A stretch of DNA of 64,000 nucleotides from Xanthobacteraceae bacterium (GTDB taxonomy: Bacteria; Pseudomonadota; Alphaproteobacteria; Rhizobiales; Xanthobacteraceae), in contig CP075369.1 of assembly GCA_019454205.1 (NCBI GenBank), positions 744,001 through 808,000 of the forward strand. The letters are read 5' to 3'. The notes under the pieces are model-generated. The model was not told the DNA's origin, ran no database searches, and saw nothing but the letters and a program-made list of their open reading frames with translations. This document shows positions 51,111-60,405 of the stretch, in pieces. The position numbers and the translations under genes were made by a program. Every line of letters starts with the position of its first letter. Within the stretch, counting starts at the first letter, position 1.

Positions 51111-51773
51111 CTAGTCTTCCGCCCACATCCGCAGCAGGTTGGCGGAAGACTTCGAGAGCAGGTCGTAGTCTTCGCTCTTGCCGTCGCGCGCGAACAGGCG
51201 CTTGCGCGCTGTATCGAGGTCGAACAACAGTTCGCGCTTCGCCGCGTCGCGGATGAAGCTGCGCACCCATCCAACCGCGGCCAGCCGCTCGCCGCGCGTT
51301 ACCTCGTTCACACGGTGCAGCGTCGTCGCCGGATAGACCACCATGGAACCGGCTTCCAGCTTGATCGCGTCTTCTCCCGAAGCCGTTTCGATCACGAGTT
51401 CGCCGCCTTCATAGGATTCCATCGGCGACAGGAACAGCGTGAAGGAAACGTCGCTGCGCATTCCGCGCATCAGCGCGTCGTCGACATGGCTGCCGTAGCG
51501 CATGCCCTGTTCGTATTTCGAGAACACGACCGGAGTGATCTGTTTCGGCCGCGCGGCGAGCGAGAACAATTCGTTAGCCGCGATGCGGTCGCCGGTCATC
51601 TGCTGGATTGCCTTGACGTTGCGGTCGAGGGAATCCGCTTGTCTGTTGTCTTTCACTTCGCGGGCGGCAAAACCCGCGGTGGCGCGCCCGTCGAGGAAGC
51701 GCACGTTTGCGAGCGCCGCGCGGACTTCGGCGGCTTCTTCGGCGCTGAGGACATTGGCGATGGCGAGTTGCAT
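51111..51773 (-). CDS. PKHD-type Fe(II)/2-oxoglutarate dioxygenase (PiuC/YbiX-like)
   Basis: A 220-residue hydroxylase. ALANVRFLDGRATAGFAAREVKDNRQAD, PVVFSKYEQGMRYGSHVDDALM with iron ligands His and Asp near 96-98, GGELVIET and VVYPATTLHRVNEVTRGERLAAVGWVRSFIRD with the second His and the 2-oxoglutarate Arg match the YbiX/PiuC family. It is often linked to siderophore uptake, but no receptor gene is adjacent. Convergent with apbC with six bases between stops. Confidence 0.9.
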   Translation of the reverse strand: MQLAIANVLSAEEAAEVRAALANVRFLDGRATAGFAAREVKDNRQADSLDRNVKAIQQMTGDRIAANELFSLAARPKQITPVVFSKYEQGMRYGSHVDDALMRGMRSDVSFTLFLSPMESYEGGELVIETASGEDAIKLEAGSMVVYPATTLHRVNEVTRGERLAAVGWVRSFIRDAAKRELLFDLDTARKRLFARDGKSEDYDLLSKSSANLLRMWAED

Positions 51774-51863
51774 CTGGAGCGATTAAAAACTTCGTGGGGC
51801 ACATGGACCGTCTATGCGCCCGGAGTTTAAGGTGAAGCCGGATTCTCCGAAAGAGAGGCGCAG

Positions 51864-52727
51864 ATGAAACGCAGCAAAATCTGGCTCGGTGTCGGCGTCG
51901 CATTGGTCGCGGGCGCAACGCCATCGGCAGCGGAAAGCAATCCGCGCGCACTGCTCGACGGCACTAGCCTCACCAGCCCGGATGCTACGCCGCAGTGGCA
52001 GCAGCGTGATCGCGTTCAATTCGCGCAGGCTGCCCCGCAAGGGCAGGGCGGCGAGAACGAAGGCGGCGAGGCGGGCGTCGATGCGGAAGCCGCGGACAAG
52101 GATGCGGTGAAATACAACATCGCCCTGCAAGTGATTGCCGCGCATTTTCAGGCGGGCTTTGCCGTCTATCAGGGTAATGAGCAGCAGGCCGGTACGGAAA
52201 TGTTCGCGCACGGCCATTCCGAAATCTTCGCGGTGCTGGAAGACGTATTCAAGAAACGCGGCGTCACCGGTCTCGGCACGAAGATCGAGGCGGCCATTGC
52301 CGCTGCCGCGCGCAAGGCGCCATCCGCTGAAGTGAAAAAGGCGGTGGACGATGTGCTCGAAGCCATCGCGCAAGCGGAAAGGGCTGCGCCGAAATCTCCG
52401 CTTTCTCCACTCGCGTTGAAGGCGCAAGTGATCGCCGACATGCTGGACCGCGCCGCTTCGCAATATGCGGTGGCCCTGAAAGACCCGAAGCTCGAACCCT
52501 ATCTCGATGGCCTTGGTTTCGCGCTGGTTGCCCGGAGCGAATACGGAAAAATACGGGGTGAACTGGAAAAGGCCGATCCGGCCGCGGCCAAGGCAATCGC
52601 GAGTGCGCTGCAGCTCGCAGAACGCGCCTATCCGGGGGTCAAGCGTCCCGGCGGGCAGCCGGTCCAGAACGCCGCATTTCTGGCCTCGGCCTCGGCCGCC
52701 CGGATCGCCGCCGCGAAACTGAAATAA
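51864..52727 (+). CDS. Secreted alpha-helical hypothetical protein
   Basis: A 287-residue protein with a signal peptide ending SAAE (residues 1-24), an unstructured Gln/Gly/Glu stretch (about 50-80) and an all-helical domain with VKYNIALQVIAAHFQAGFAVYQGNEQQAGTEMFAHGHSEIFAVLEDV. The His-rich AHFQ...MFAHGHSE segment could bind metal or heme, loosely recalling imelysin-type periplasmic proteins, but I cannot assign a family. GAGAGG-like bases precede ATG 51864. Probably periplasmic. Confidence 0.75.
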   Translation: MKRSKIWLGVGVALVAGATPSAAESNPRALLDGTSLTSPDATPQWQQRDRVQFAQAAPQGQGGENEGGEAGVDAEAADKDAVKYNIALQVIAAHFQAGFAVYQGNEQQAGTEMFAHGHSEIFAVLEDVFKKRGVTGLGTKIEAAIAAAARKAPSAEVKKAVDDVLEAIAQAERAAPKSPLSPLALKAQVIADMLDRAASQYAVALKDPKLEPYLDGLGFALVARSEYGKIRGELEKADPAAAKAIASALQLAERAYPGVKRPGGQPVQNAAFLASASAARIAAAKLK

Positions 52728-52924
52728 AACGCGCGAAGCTGCCGTAGCGGCAATTTACGGGGCGGTTGAACTTTCGTCGGTTCCGAATGACCGCATCGGC
52801 ATAGCTCGCATACAAGTTCCCGCAAACACGCATAGCTATGCCCGTTTTTCCGGCGGAAACCGTGCTACCGCCTTCCGCCGGGCGGGATGCAGCCGCATTC
52901 CGTTTTGTCAGGAGGAAAACCGAA

Positions 52925-54010
52925 GTGAAACGTCGTCAGTTTTTGAAGGCCGCAGGCGCCGGTATCGCCGCCAGCGCAGTTGCCGCGCCCGCTATTGCGC
53001 AGTCGAACCCCGAAATTAAATGGCGCATGACGTCGAGCTTCCCGAAGGCGCTCGACACCATCTATGGCGGTGGCGAAGTTTTCGCCAAGCGTCTGTCGGA
53101 AGCCACCGACGGCAAGTTCCAGGTCCAGGTATTCGCCGGCGGCGAAATCGTTCCGGCGCTGCAGGCGCTCGATGCCACCCAGAACGGCACCGTCGAAGCT
53201 TGCCACACCGTCTCCTATTACTATGTCGGCAAGGATCCGACGTTCGCGATCGCTGCGTCCGTTCCGTTCGGACTGAACGCGCGCCAGCAGAACGCCTGGC
53301 TCTCGGGCAACGAAGGCACCGAAGCCTGGAACGAGTTCTACAAGAACTACGGCGTGAACGCGCTGCCGCTCGGCAACACCGGCACGCAAATGGGCGGCTG
53401 GTTCCGTAAGGAGATCAAGACCGTCGAAGATCTCAAGGGTCTGAAGTTCCGCATCGGCGGCATCGCCGGTCAGGTGCTCGCGAAACTCGGCGTCGTGCCG
53501 CAGCAGATCGCGGGCGGCGAAATCTATCAGGCGCTGGAGCGCGGCACGATCGACGCCGCCGAATGGGTCGGTCCCTATGACGACGAGAAGCTCGGCTTCG
53601 CGAAGGTCGCGCCGTTCTACTACTACCCCGGTTTCTGGGAAGGCGGTCCGACCACGCACGCGTTCTTCAATCTTGAGAAGTACAACGCACTGCCGAAGCA
53701 CTATCAGGCCGCGTTGGTGAACGCCGCTGCGTACGCGAACACCTGGATGCAGGCGCGCTACGACGTGCTGAACCCGCAGGCGCTTCGCCGCCTGATCGCG
53801 GCGAAAGCACAGCTTCGTCCGTTCTCGAACGAAATCCTGTCCGCATGCCTCAAGGCCACGAACGAACTCTGGGCGGAAATCTCCGCCAAGAACGAGAACT
53901 TCAAGAAGTACATCGACCTGATGCAGAAGTTTCGTAACGAGGAGTATTTCTGGTGGCAGGTCGCCGAATACTCCTTCGACAGCTTCATGGTTCGTAATTT
54001 CCGCGCGTAA
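52925..54010 (+). CDS. TRAP transporter substrate-binding protein (DctP family), first copy
   Basis: A 361-residue periplasmic binding protein with a Tat-like signal (KRRQFLKAAG, cleavage after AIA-Q about residue 27). The mature part has EIKWRMTSSFPKALDTIYGGGEVFAKRLSEATDGKFQVQVFAGGEIVP and DLKGLKFRIGGIAGQVLAKLGVVPQQIAGGEIYQALERG. The WVGPYDDEKLGF segment resembles TakP-type proteins binding 2-oxo or hydroxy acids. GTG 52925 follows AGGAGG; an upstream ATG has no site. Very similar to the next gene, from which it is separated by a terminator. Confidence 0.9.
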   Translation: MKRRQFLKAAGAGIAASAVAAPAIAQSNPEIKWRMTSSFPKALDTIYGGGEVFAKRLSEATDGKFQVQVFAGGEIVPALQALDATQNGTVEACHTVSYYYVGKDPTFAIAASVPFGLNARQQNAWLSGNEGTEAWNEFYKNYGVNALPLGNTGTQMGGWFRKEIKTVEDLKGLKFRIGGIAGQVLAKLGVVPQQIAGGEIYQALERGTIDAAEWVGPYDDEKLGFAKVAPFYYYPGFWEGGPTTHAFFNLEKYNALPKHYQAALVNAAAYANTWMQARYDVLNPQALRRLIAAKAQLRPFSNEILSACLKATNELWAEISAKNENFKKYIDLMQKFRNEEYFWWQVAEYSFDSFMVRNFRA

Positions 54011-54035
54011 TCAGCGCATAAAAGCAAACGAAAAG

Positions 54036-54065
54036 ACGCCGCGGTCGAAAGATCGCGGCGTTTTT
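54036..54065 (+). terminator. Intrinsic terminator between the two TRAP binding-protein genes
   Basis: ACGCCGCG (54036-54043) pairs with CGCGGCGT (54054-54061) around a ten-base loop and is followed by five T. It implies that each binding-protein gene has its own transcript. Confidence 0.85.
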
Positions 54066-54200
54066 GCTATGCGGCATAACCAGTTTGATGCTTGGCTGGA
54101 TTTTCGCGAAACAGTCGGCCATGCTTCCCCCAGATGGCCGGGACCAGAGACCCTGCCGTCAGCAACGAAAAAACCTTTCCAGGTTAAGGGGGAATGCTCA

Positions 54201-55286
54201 ATGAAACGTCGTAAGTTTTTGCAACTTGCCGGCGGCTCGGTAGCCGCCGCCACGGTAGCTTCGCCGGCTATCGCGCAATCCGCGCCCGAAATTAAGTGGC
54301 GTCTGACTTCCAGCTTTCCGAAGGCGCTCGATACCATCTACGGCGCGGCCGAAGTGCTCGCGAAGGCGGTGAACGAGGCGACCGACGGCAAATTCCAGAT
54401 TCAGGTATTTGCGGCGGGCGAAATCGTGCCGGGCCTTCAGGCGCTCGACGCGGTCACGAACGGCACCGTCGAAATGTGCCACACCGCCAACTACTACTAC
54501 GTCGGCAAGGATCCGACGTTTGCGTTTGCTACCGCGGTACCGTTCGGCCTCAACCAGCGCATGATGGATGCCTGGTGCCTGTATGGCGGCGGCAACGACC
54601 TGCTCAATGGCTTCTTCGCCAAGCACAACGCGATCGGCTTCATGGCGGGTAACACCGGCTGTCAGATGGGCGGCTGGTTCCGCAAGGAGATCAAGACGGT
54701 CAACGACCTGAAGGGTCTGAAGATGCGTATCGGCGGTTTCGCCGGTCAGGTGCTCGCGAAGCTCGGCGTTGTGCCGCAGCAGATCGCAGGCGGCGAAATC
54801 TATCAGGCGCTGGAACGCGGCACGATCGACGCCGCCGAGTGGGTCGGACCTTATGACGACGAGAAGCTCGGCTTCGCGAAGGTCGCACCGTTCTATTACT
54901 ACCCCGGCTGGTGGGAAGGCGGCCCGATGCTCCACGCGATGGTGAACCTCGAGAAGTACAACGCACTGCCGAAGGCTTATAAAGCCATCCTCGAGAACGC
55001 CGCGCAAACCGCGAACACCCACATGATGGCGAAGTACGACGCCGGCAACCCCGGCGCGCTCCGCCGTCTGGTCGCGGGCGGTGCCAAGCTGCAGCCGTTC
55101 TCCACGGCGATCATGGAGACCTGCTACAAGGCCGCCAACGAGGTGTACACGGAGACTTCTGCGAAGAACGAGAACTTCAAGAAGATCCACGACTCGTACA
55201 TGGCGTTCCGCAATGAGCAGTATTTCTGGTGGCAGGTCGCCGAATATTCGTTCGACGGTTTCCAGATCCGCGCGCGCCGTTCGTAA
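54201..55286 (+). CDS. TRAP transporter substrate-binding protein (DctP family), second copy
   Basis: A 361-residue paralogue of the preceding protein: Tat-like KRRKFLQLAGG signal ending AIAQ, EIKWRLTSSFPKALDTIYGAAEVLAKAVNEATDGKFQIQ, then a long segment (about residues 180-235, GQVLAKLGVVPQQ to FYYYPG) identical to the first copy. The front ligand-cleft region differs (RMMDAWCLYGGGNDLLNGFF here), suggesting different ligand preference. ATG 54201 has GGGGGA seven bases upstream. It is followed by a strong terminator and convergent with the permease genes. Confidence 0.9.
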   Translation: MKRRKFLQLAGGSVAAATVASPAIAQSAPEIKWRLTSSFPKALDTIYGAAEVLAKAVNEATDGKFQIQVFAAGEIVPGLQALDAVTNGTVEMCHTANYYYVGKDPTFAFATAVPFGLNQRMMDAWCLYGGGNDLLNGFFAKHNAIGFMAGNTGCQMGGWFRKEIKTVNDLKGLKMRIGGFAGQVLAKLGVVPQQIAGGEIYQALERGTIDAAEWVGPYDDEKLGFAKVAPFYYYPGWWEGGPMLHAMVNLEKYNALPKAYKAILENAAQTANTHMMAKYDAGNPGALRRLVAGGAKLQPFSTAIMETCYKAANEVYTETSAKNENFKKIHDSYMAFRNEQYFWWQVAEYSFDGFQIRARRS

Positions 55287-55308
55287 CGGCCGCGGGCTAC
55301 AAAAGAGA

Positions 55309-55340
55309 AACCCCGGAGCGATGCTCCGGGGTTTTTTTTA
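55309..55340. terminator. Strong intrinsic terminator between convergent TRAP genes
   Basis: AACCCCGGAGC (55309-55319) pairs with GCTCCGGGGTT (55323-55333) around GAT, followed by a run of T to 55339. On the other strand the same hairpin is followed by TTTCTCTTTT, so it may serve both directions. Confidence 0.9.
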
Positions 55341-55347
55341 TTTCCGG

Positions 55348-57426
55348 TCAGTCCAGCTTCAGCGGAGGCTGATCGTCGGGCAACTGAATCTCGATCTTCA
55401 CCTTGCTGGGATCGATGCCGGTGGCGGTTCCCTTGTAGTGCAGCACCATCTGCGGGAACAGGATCACCAGCAGCACCATGATGCACTGGATCACGACGAA
55501 CGGCACCGCGCCCCAGTAAATCTGGCCGGTGGTGACGCCTGCCGTCATCTGCCCGCTGATGCGGTCGACATAGGATTCCTTCGGCGCAACCGAACGCAGG
55601 TAGAACAGCGCGAAACCGAACGGCGGATGCATGAACGAGGTCTGCATGTTGACGCCGAGGATGATGCCGAACCAGATCAGGTCGATGCCGAGCCGTTCCG
55701 CCGCCGGGCCGAGCAGCGGCACGACGATGAACGCCAGTTCGAAGAAGTCGAGGAAGAAGGCGAGAATGAACACGATGGCGTTGACGACGATCAGGAAGCC
55801 GATCTGGCCGCCGGGCAACGAAACCAGCAGTTCTTCCACCCACTTGTGACCGTCCACCCCGTAGAACGTCAGCGAGAACACGCGCGCGCCGATCAGGATG
55901 AACAACACGAACGCGGATAGCTTCGCGGTGGAATGGGTCGCCTGTTTCAGCAGGTTGAAATTGAGGCGGCCTTTCATGATTGCAAGAATGACCGCGCCCG
56001 CGGCACCCATCGCGCCGCCTTCGGTCGGCGTCGCGAGGCCGATGAAGATCGTGCCGAGCACGAGGAAGATGAGCGCCAGCGGCGGCACCATGACCGATGT
56101 CACCTGACGCGACATTTCGGACAGCAGCGGTCCGCGCAGCACGGGTACCGAGCCGAGAACGAAACCAACCGCAAGGAATGCCGCCAATCCGCCGCCGATT
56201 GCAGTCAGCGCGCGCAGCAGCACATGGAATTGCGCGAGATAGCCCGGCGCGACCGGAACAGGGTCGAGGATGAACAGATAGGCTGCCACCACCATCGCCA
56301 CGAGCGAGCCGAGCACGCCTGCGAAGCCGCGCCAGCGGTCCCCGATCGACACGAGGAACGCAAAGATGATGGAAATGAACATCGAGAGCACGACGAAATC
56401 CGCGCCCTTCGAGTCGAAGCGGCGCATGATGATCACGCCGACCGCGCCGCTGACGACGGCAAGCAGCGCAAGGTTCGCGTGCGGCTGCGTATGGAAGTTT
56501 GCGTTACGCACGCCGCGATAAAGCATGTAGAACGCGGCGGCGAGGGCGATGAAATCCAGCGCGGTCAGATAGCTTCCGAACGGTGCCGGGAGCGCGATGG
56601 CGTTCGAGATCGCGTTCGTGTTGAACAGACCGCCGACCGCGGCCGTGATCACGAACAGGAACAGTGCGACCATGATGAATGTCAGCAACGGCACCGCGAT
56701 CGTCAGACCGAGGAAGTTCGTCGCCGTGCGCAGCGGGCGTTTTTCGCCGTCTTCCTTCAGGGTTTGCGCTTCCGGCGGCAGGCCGGGCGCGCGATGCGGG
56801 AAGATCATTGTGACTAGAAATACATAGCCTGCATAAAGCGAGGAGAGTACGAGGCCCGGAATGAACGCGCCCTCGTACATGTCGCCGACCGAGCGGCCGA
56901 GCTGGTCGGCCATCACGATCAGCACCAGCGACGGGGGAATGATCTGCGCAAGCGTGCCGGAGGCCGCGATCACGCCGGAAGCCAGCCGCCGGTCGTAGCC
57001 GTAGCGCAGCATGATCGGGAGCGAGATCAGGCCCATCGAGATCACGGATGCTGCGACGACTCCGGTGGTCGCTGCCAGCAGCGCGCCGACGAAGATCACC
57101 GCATAAGCGAGACCGCCGCGGATCGGTCCGAACACCTGACCGATGGTGTCGAGCAGATCTTCCGCCATGCCGCTTCGCTCCAGCACCAGTCCCATGAAGG
57201 TGAAGAACGGAATCGCCAGCAGCGTGTCGTTGTTCATCGTGCCGTAGACGCGCTCGGGAAGCGCTTGCAGGAAGTTCGGCGCGAACAGGCCGAGTTCGAT
57301 GCCGATTACGCCGAAGAACAGGCCCACGGCGGCCAGCGTGAAGGTGGCCGGGTAACCGATCAGCAGGCACACGACGAGTGTGCCGAACATGATCGGCGCC
57401 ATGTTGTGAATGAGGAAGGCGGTCAT
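55348..57426 (-). CDS. dctM: TRAP transporter large permease (DctM family)
   Basis: A 692-residue membrane protein of the DctM family, the ion-coupled translocating subunit. LLAIPFFTFMGLVLERSGMAEDLLDTI, GPIRGGLAYAVIFVGALLAATTGVVAASVISMGLISLPIML and GTLAQIIPPSLVLIVMADQ are family motifs. The C-terminal half has FLIVVNAIVFILAFFLDFFELAFIVVPLLGP and MQTSFMHPPFGFALFYLRSVAP. It is about 250 residues longer than a minimal DctM because of an inserted membrane region (about 230-430). It is expected to work with DctQ upstream and one or both binding proteins. Confidence 0.92.
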   Translation of the reverse strand: MTAFLIHNMAPIMFGTLVVCLLIGYPATFTLAAVGLFFGVIGIELGLFAPNFLQALPERVYGTMNNDTLLAIPFFTFMGLVLERSGMAEDLLDTIGQVFGPIRGGLAYAVIFVGALLAATTGVVAASVISMGLISLPIMLRYGYDRRLASGVIAASGTLAQIIPPSLVLIVMADQLGRSVGDMYEGAFIPGLVLSSLYAGYVFLVTMIFPHRAPGLPPEAQTLKEDGEKRPLRTATNFLGLTIAVPLLTFIMVALFLFVITAAVGGLFNTNAISNAIALPAPFGSYLTALDFIALAAAFYMLYRGVRNANFHTQPHANLALLAVVSGAVGVIIMRRFDSKGADFVVLSMFISIIFAFLVSIGDRWRGFAGVLGSLVAMVVAAYLFILDPVPVAPGYLAQFHVLLRALTAIGGGLAAFLAVGFVLGSVPVLRGPLLSEMSRQVTSVMVPPLALIFLVLGTIFIGLATPTEGGAMGAAGAVILAIMKGRLNFNLLKQATHSTAKLSAFVLFILIGARVFSLTFYGVDGHKWVEELLVSLPGGQIGFLIVVNAIVFILAFFLDFFELAFIVVPLLGPAAERLGIDLIWFGIILGVNMQTSFMHPPFGFALFYLRSVAPKESYVDRISGQMTAGVTTGQIYWGAVPFVVIQCIMVLLVILFPQMVLHYKGTATGIDPSKVKIEIQLPDDQPPLKLD

Positions 57427-57452
57427 TTCAATTGGCTCCGGGCTGGCTCGAC

Positions 57453-58040
57453 TCAGGGCTTTTCGTTTGCTGCCTGAAGCAGTCTTTCCGCCTCGGCTTC
57501 CGCGGCGCTGAGCTGCGGGCCGTCATACGGATCGGGAATAACGCCCTTCATGATCGCGGCGCGTTTGATGATCTCGGAGAACGCCTGCACCAGCAGGATC
57601 GTGAAGGCGACCGGAATGAGCATCTTGGCCGGCCATTGCGGCAGGCCGCCCGCGCTGAACGAGCGTTCGCCAAGACGGTAAGAGGCGAGGAAGAACGGGA
57701 TCGAGGTCCAGATCATCACGATGCAGAATGGAACCAGCGCGAAGACGTGGCCGATCATGTCGATCCAGTTGCGCACGCGCTTCGAGAACGTGTTGTTGAT
57801 GATGTCGATGCGAATATGTTCGTTGGAAATCAGCGTCCATGACGCGCAGAGCAGGAACACCGCGGCGAACAGGTACCACTGAAGTTCGAGCCAGGCGTTC
57901 GAGGATTGGTTCAGCAGCTTGCGGATGATCGCGTTAATCGTGGAAACGGTGATGGCGAGCACGATGAGCCACGAAACGGCGCGGCCGAGATAGGTGTTTA
58001 CAGCGTCAATAGCACGGCTGATCGCAAGTAATGCGCGCAC
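57453..58040 (-). CDS. dctQ: TRAP transporter small permease (DctQ family)
   Basis: A 195-residue four-helix membrane protein: NTYLGRAVSWLIVLAITVSTINAIIRKLLNQSSNAWLELQWYLFAAVFLLCASWTLISNEHIRIDIINN is the DctQ signature, followed by two more helices and a TILLVQAFSEIIKRAAIMKG tail. GTG 58040 has GGGGGAA upstream, whereas a farther upstream in-frame start adds residues without similarity. It precedes dctM by 26 bases in one operon. Confidence 0.9.
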   Translation of the reverse strand: MRALLAISRAIDAVNTYLGRAVSWLIVLAITVSTINAIIRKLLNQSSNAWLELQWYLFAAVFLLCASWTLISNEHIRIDIINNTFSKRVRNWIDMIGHVFALVPFCIVMIWTSIPFFLASYRLGERSFSAGGLPQWPAKMLIPVAFTILLVQAFSEIIKRAAIMKGVIPDPYDGPQLSAAEAEAERLLQAANEKP

Positions 58041-58251
58041 GACAACTTCCCCCCTGACTGGCCGGACTGATAAGGCGGCGTTTTTTGGGCCTGTCCTTAA
58101 CCCGTCCGGTTTCCGGGCACCATAACCAAACAATACCTTCGATCAAGCTGCCCCCGGACAGGCCCACGGGAAGCCGTTTCGTATGGAACTGTTTACGCGG
58201 ACTTTATCCTCGGCGGGCCGGGTATTTACGCCTCAGGTCCTGCGGCAACGT

Positions 58252-59181
58252 CTACGTGGCGGCAGGCTTCTTCGCGCGCGTCCGCTCGCGATGCAGGAGA
58301 TAAATCCCGGCCGTAACAACCAGTAACATGCCAAGAATTGAGATACGGTCCGGCCACTCTGCGAATACGAAGATGCCGCCGATCACAGCGAACAGCAGAT
58401 TGAAATAGCGAAACGGCGAAACCACAGCCATGTCGCCCGAACGGAACGCCAGAAACGCGAAGGCGTGCGCGCTGACCAGAAACGCTGACGACGCGATGGT
58501 CACGGCCAGCGGATAGGCCGCGGGCCAGACCCACTCTCCCCAGGGACCGATGGCGAATGGCCGCATCAGTGGTGCAAGGATGAGTGCAATCACGATGCCG
58601 ACCAGTGAAGTCGCAAGCGACACCACGAACGGCGGCGCGCTCGCGCCGATCTTGCGCGATTGCATGTCGCGCAACACCGTAAGCAGCGTGGCAATCAGCA
58701 CGATGAAAGCGACCGGTTGAAAGCCGGCGCCGCCGGGTTTGATGATCAGCATAACGCCGCAGAACGCAGCGATGGCCGCCAGCCAGCGCCGCCAGCCCAC
58801 TTGCTCGCGAAACAGCCAGACGCCAACGATCATGCCGACGAATGGTCCGAACTGCATGATCGAGGTGACGGTCGCAACCGGCAGAAAAAAGTACGCGGTG
58901 ATCAGCACCGGCCCGACCAGCGACTCGATAATGCTGCGGATCACGACATAACGGTTCGTGATTGTCGGCAGCGTTCGCGCGCCGTGAACCGCGCAGACCA
59001 GAGCGAAGGCGAAGATCGACGCGAAGATGCCGCGGATGGTGAGGATCTCGGGAACCGGAAGATACTGGACCGCGACCTTGTTGCAGATGTCGTTCCCCGC
59101 GAACGAGGCCGACGCGCAGATCATGTAGAAAATGCTCCGCATGTTCGCGGAGAGCGGATGGGCGTCCGTTTGCTGGGTCAC
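58252..59181 (-). CDS. EamA/DMT-family transporter
   Basis: A 309-residue inner-membrane protein with ten helices and the two EamA repeats (first: FYMICASASFAGNDICNKVAVQYLPVPEILTIRGIFAS; second: PFVVSLATSLVGIVIALILAP). FGPFVGMIVGVWLFREQVGWRRWLAAIAAFCGVMLIIKPGG is typical of drug/metabolite transporters related to RarD/S-adenosylmethionine or riboflavin exporters. The substrate is unknown. Monocistronic, with a 210-base non-coding gap to the dctQ gene in which I see no clear element. Confidence 0.88.
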   Translation of the reverse strand: MTQQTDAHPLSANMRSIFYMICASASFAGNDICNKVAVQYLPVPEILTIRGIFASIFAFALVCAVHGARTLPTITNRYVVIRSIIESLVGPVLITAYFFLPVATVTSIMQFGPFVGMIVGVWLFREQVGWRRWLAAIAAFCGVMLIIKPGGAGFQPVAFIVLIATLLTVLRDMQSRKIGASAPPFVVSLATSLVGIVIALILAPLMRPFAIGPWGEWVWPAAYPLAVTIASSAFLVSAHAFAFLAFRSGDMAVVSPFRYFNLLFAVIGGIFVFAEWPDRISILGMLLVVTAGIYLLHRERTRAKKPAAT

Positions 59182-59215
59182 GAATGAAAACTTGTTTGGC
59201 CGCCGGGCAGGGCGC

Positions 59216-60253
59216 TTAGCCGCCGGTATGGCTCATGTGGCGGCGAACGGCGGGTTGCTTGGTGCGGCGGTCGATGACGAAGTCATGCCCCTTCGGCTTG
59301 CGCGCGATGGCGTTCTCGATTGCCGTGTAGAGCAGGTCGTTCGAGGACGAGGCGCGCATCGGCGAGCGCAGGTCGGCGGCATCTTCCTGGCCGAGACACA
59401 TATAAAGCGTGCCGGTGCAGGTGAGGCGCACCCGGTTGCAGCCTTCGCAGAAGTTATGGGTCAGCGGCGTGATGAAGCCGAGCTTGCCGCCGGTTTCCTT
59501 CAGGCGGACGTACCGCGAAGGACCGCCGGTGCGGTAATCGGTCTCTTCCATCGTGAATTTTTCGGCGAGGCGCGCGCGTACCAGCGACAGCGGCAGGTAT
59601 TGATCGACGCGCTCCGCGCCGACATCGCCGAGCGGCATCACTTCGATAAGGGAAATGCACATGCCGCGGCCGTGCGCCCATTCGATCAGCGCGGGAATTT
59701 CGTGCTCGTTGTCGTCTTTCAGCGCGACCGCGTTGATCTTGATGTGGATGCCGGCTTCCTGCGCGGCGTCGATTCCGGCCAGCACCTTCGAGAGGTCGCC
59801 CCAGCGCGTCAGCGCCTTGAACTTGGCTGGGTCGAGGGTGTCGAGCGAGACGTTGATGCGCTTGATGCCGTAGCCCGCCAGCTCTTTCGCGAAGCGCGCG
59901 AGTTGCGAGCCGTTGGTGGTCAGCGTCAATTCATGCAGCCTGCCGCTGTCGAGATGGCGCGAGAGCGAGCGGAACAAGGTCATGATGTCGCGCCGCACCA
60001 GCGGCTCGCCGCCGGTGATGCGCAGCTTCTCTACCCCGCGGTCCACGAACGCCGTGCAGATGCGGTCGAGTTCCTCCAGCGTCAGCAGGTCCGGTTTGGG
60101 GAGGAACGTCATGTGCTCGGACATGCAATAGACGCAGCGGAAGTCGCAGCGGTCCGTAACCGACACGCGCAGATAGCTGATCTGGCGCCCAAAAGGGTCT
60201 ACCAGCGCGGGGGAAGTCGAGGAATTCCCCGGAATCGGACGAAAATCGTTCAT
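59216..60253 (-). CDS. moaA: GTP 3',8-cyclase MoaA (molybdenum cofactor biosynthesis)
   Basis: A 345-residue radical SAM enzyme for the first step of molybdopterin synthesis. The SAM cluster Cys36-Cys40-Cys43 lies in SVTDRCDFRCVYCM, and the C-terminal substrate cluster in HNFCEGCNRVRLTCTGTLYMCLG. It contains KLRITGGEPLVRRDI and RINVSLDTLDPAKF and ends with the conserved double glycine (SHTGG). ATG 60253 is chosen; further upstream frames lack similarity. No other moa genes are nearby. Divergent from the DUF971 gene. Confidence 0.95.
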   Translation of the reverse strand: MNDFRPIPGNSSTSPALVDPFGRQISYLRVSVTDRCDFRCVYCMSEHMTFLPKPDLLTLEELDRICTAFVDRGVEKLRITGGEPLVRRDIMTLFRSLSRHLDSGRLHELTLTTNGSQLARFAKELAGYGIKRINVSLDTLDPAKFKALTRWGDLSKVLAGIDAAQEAGIHIKINAVALKDDNEHEIPALIEWAHGRGMCISLIEVMPLGDVGAERVDQYLPLSLVRARLAEKFTMEETDYRTGGPSRYVRLKETGGKLGFITPLTHNFCEGCNRVRLTCTGTLYMCLGQEDAADLRSPMRASSSNDLLYTAIENAIARKPKGHDFVIDRRTKQPAVRRHMSHTGG

Positions 60254-60405
60254 CGGGCGGCTTTTTTGGCGGGTTTTCTTACGATTTTGAGCATTTCCCG
60301 CAGATTCCCAGTGACTTTGGCCAAGATTATCGTGCGCGTAAAGCCGCAACGCGGCATGGCTTGCCGTACCCATGCATATAGGTAGGTTCGCCGCCGGAGA
60401 CATTG

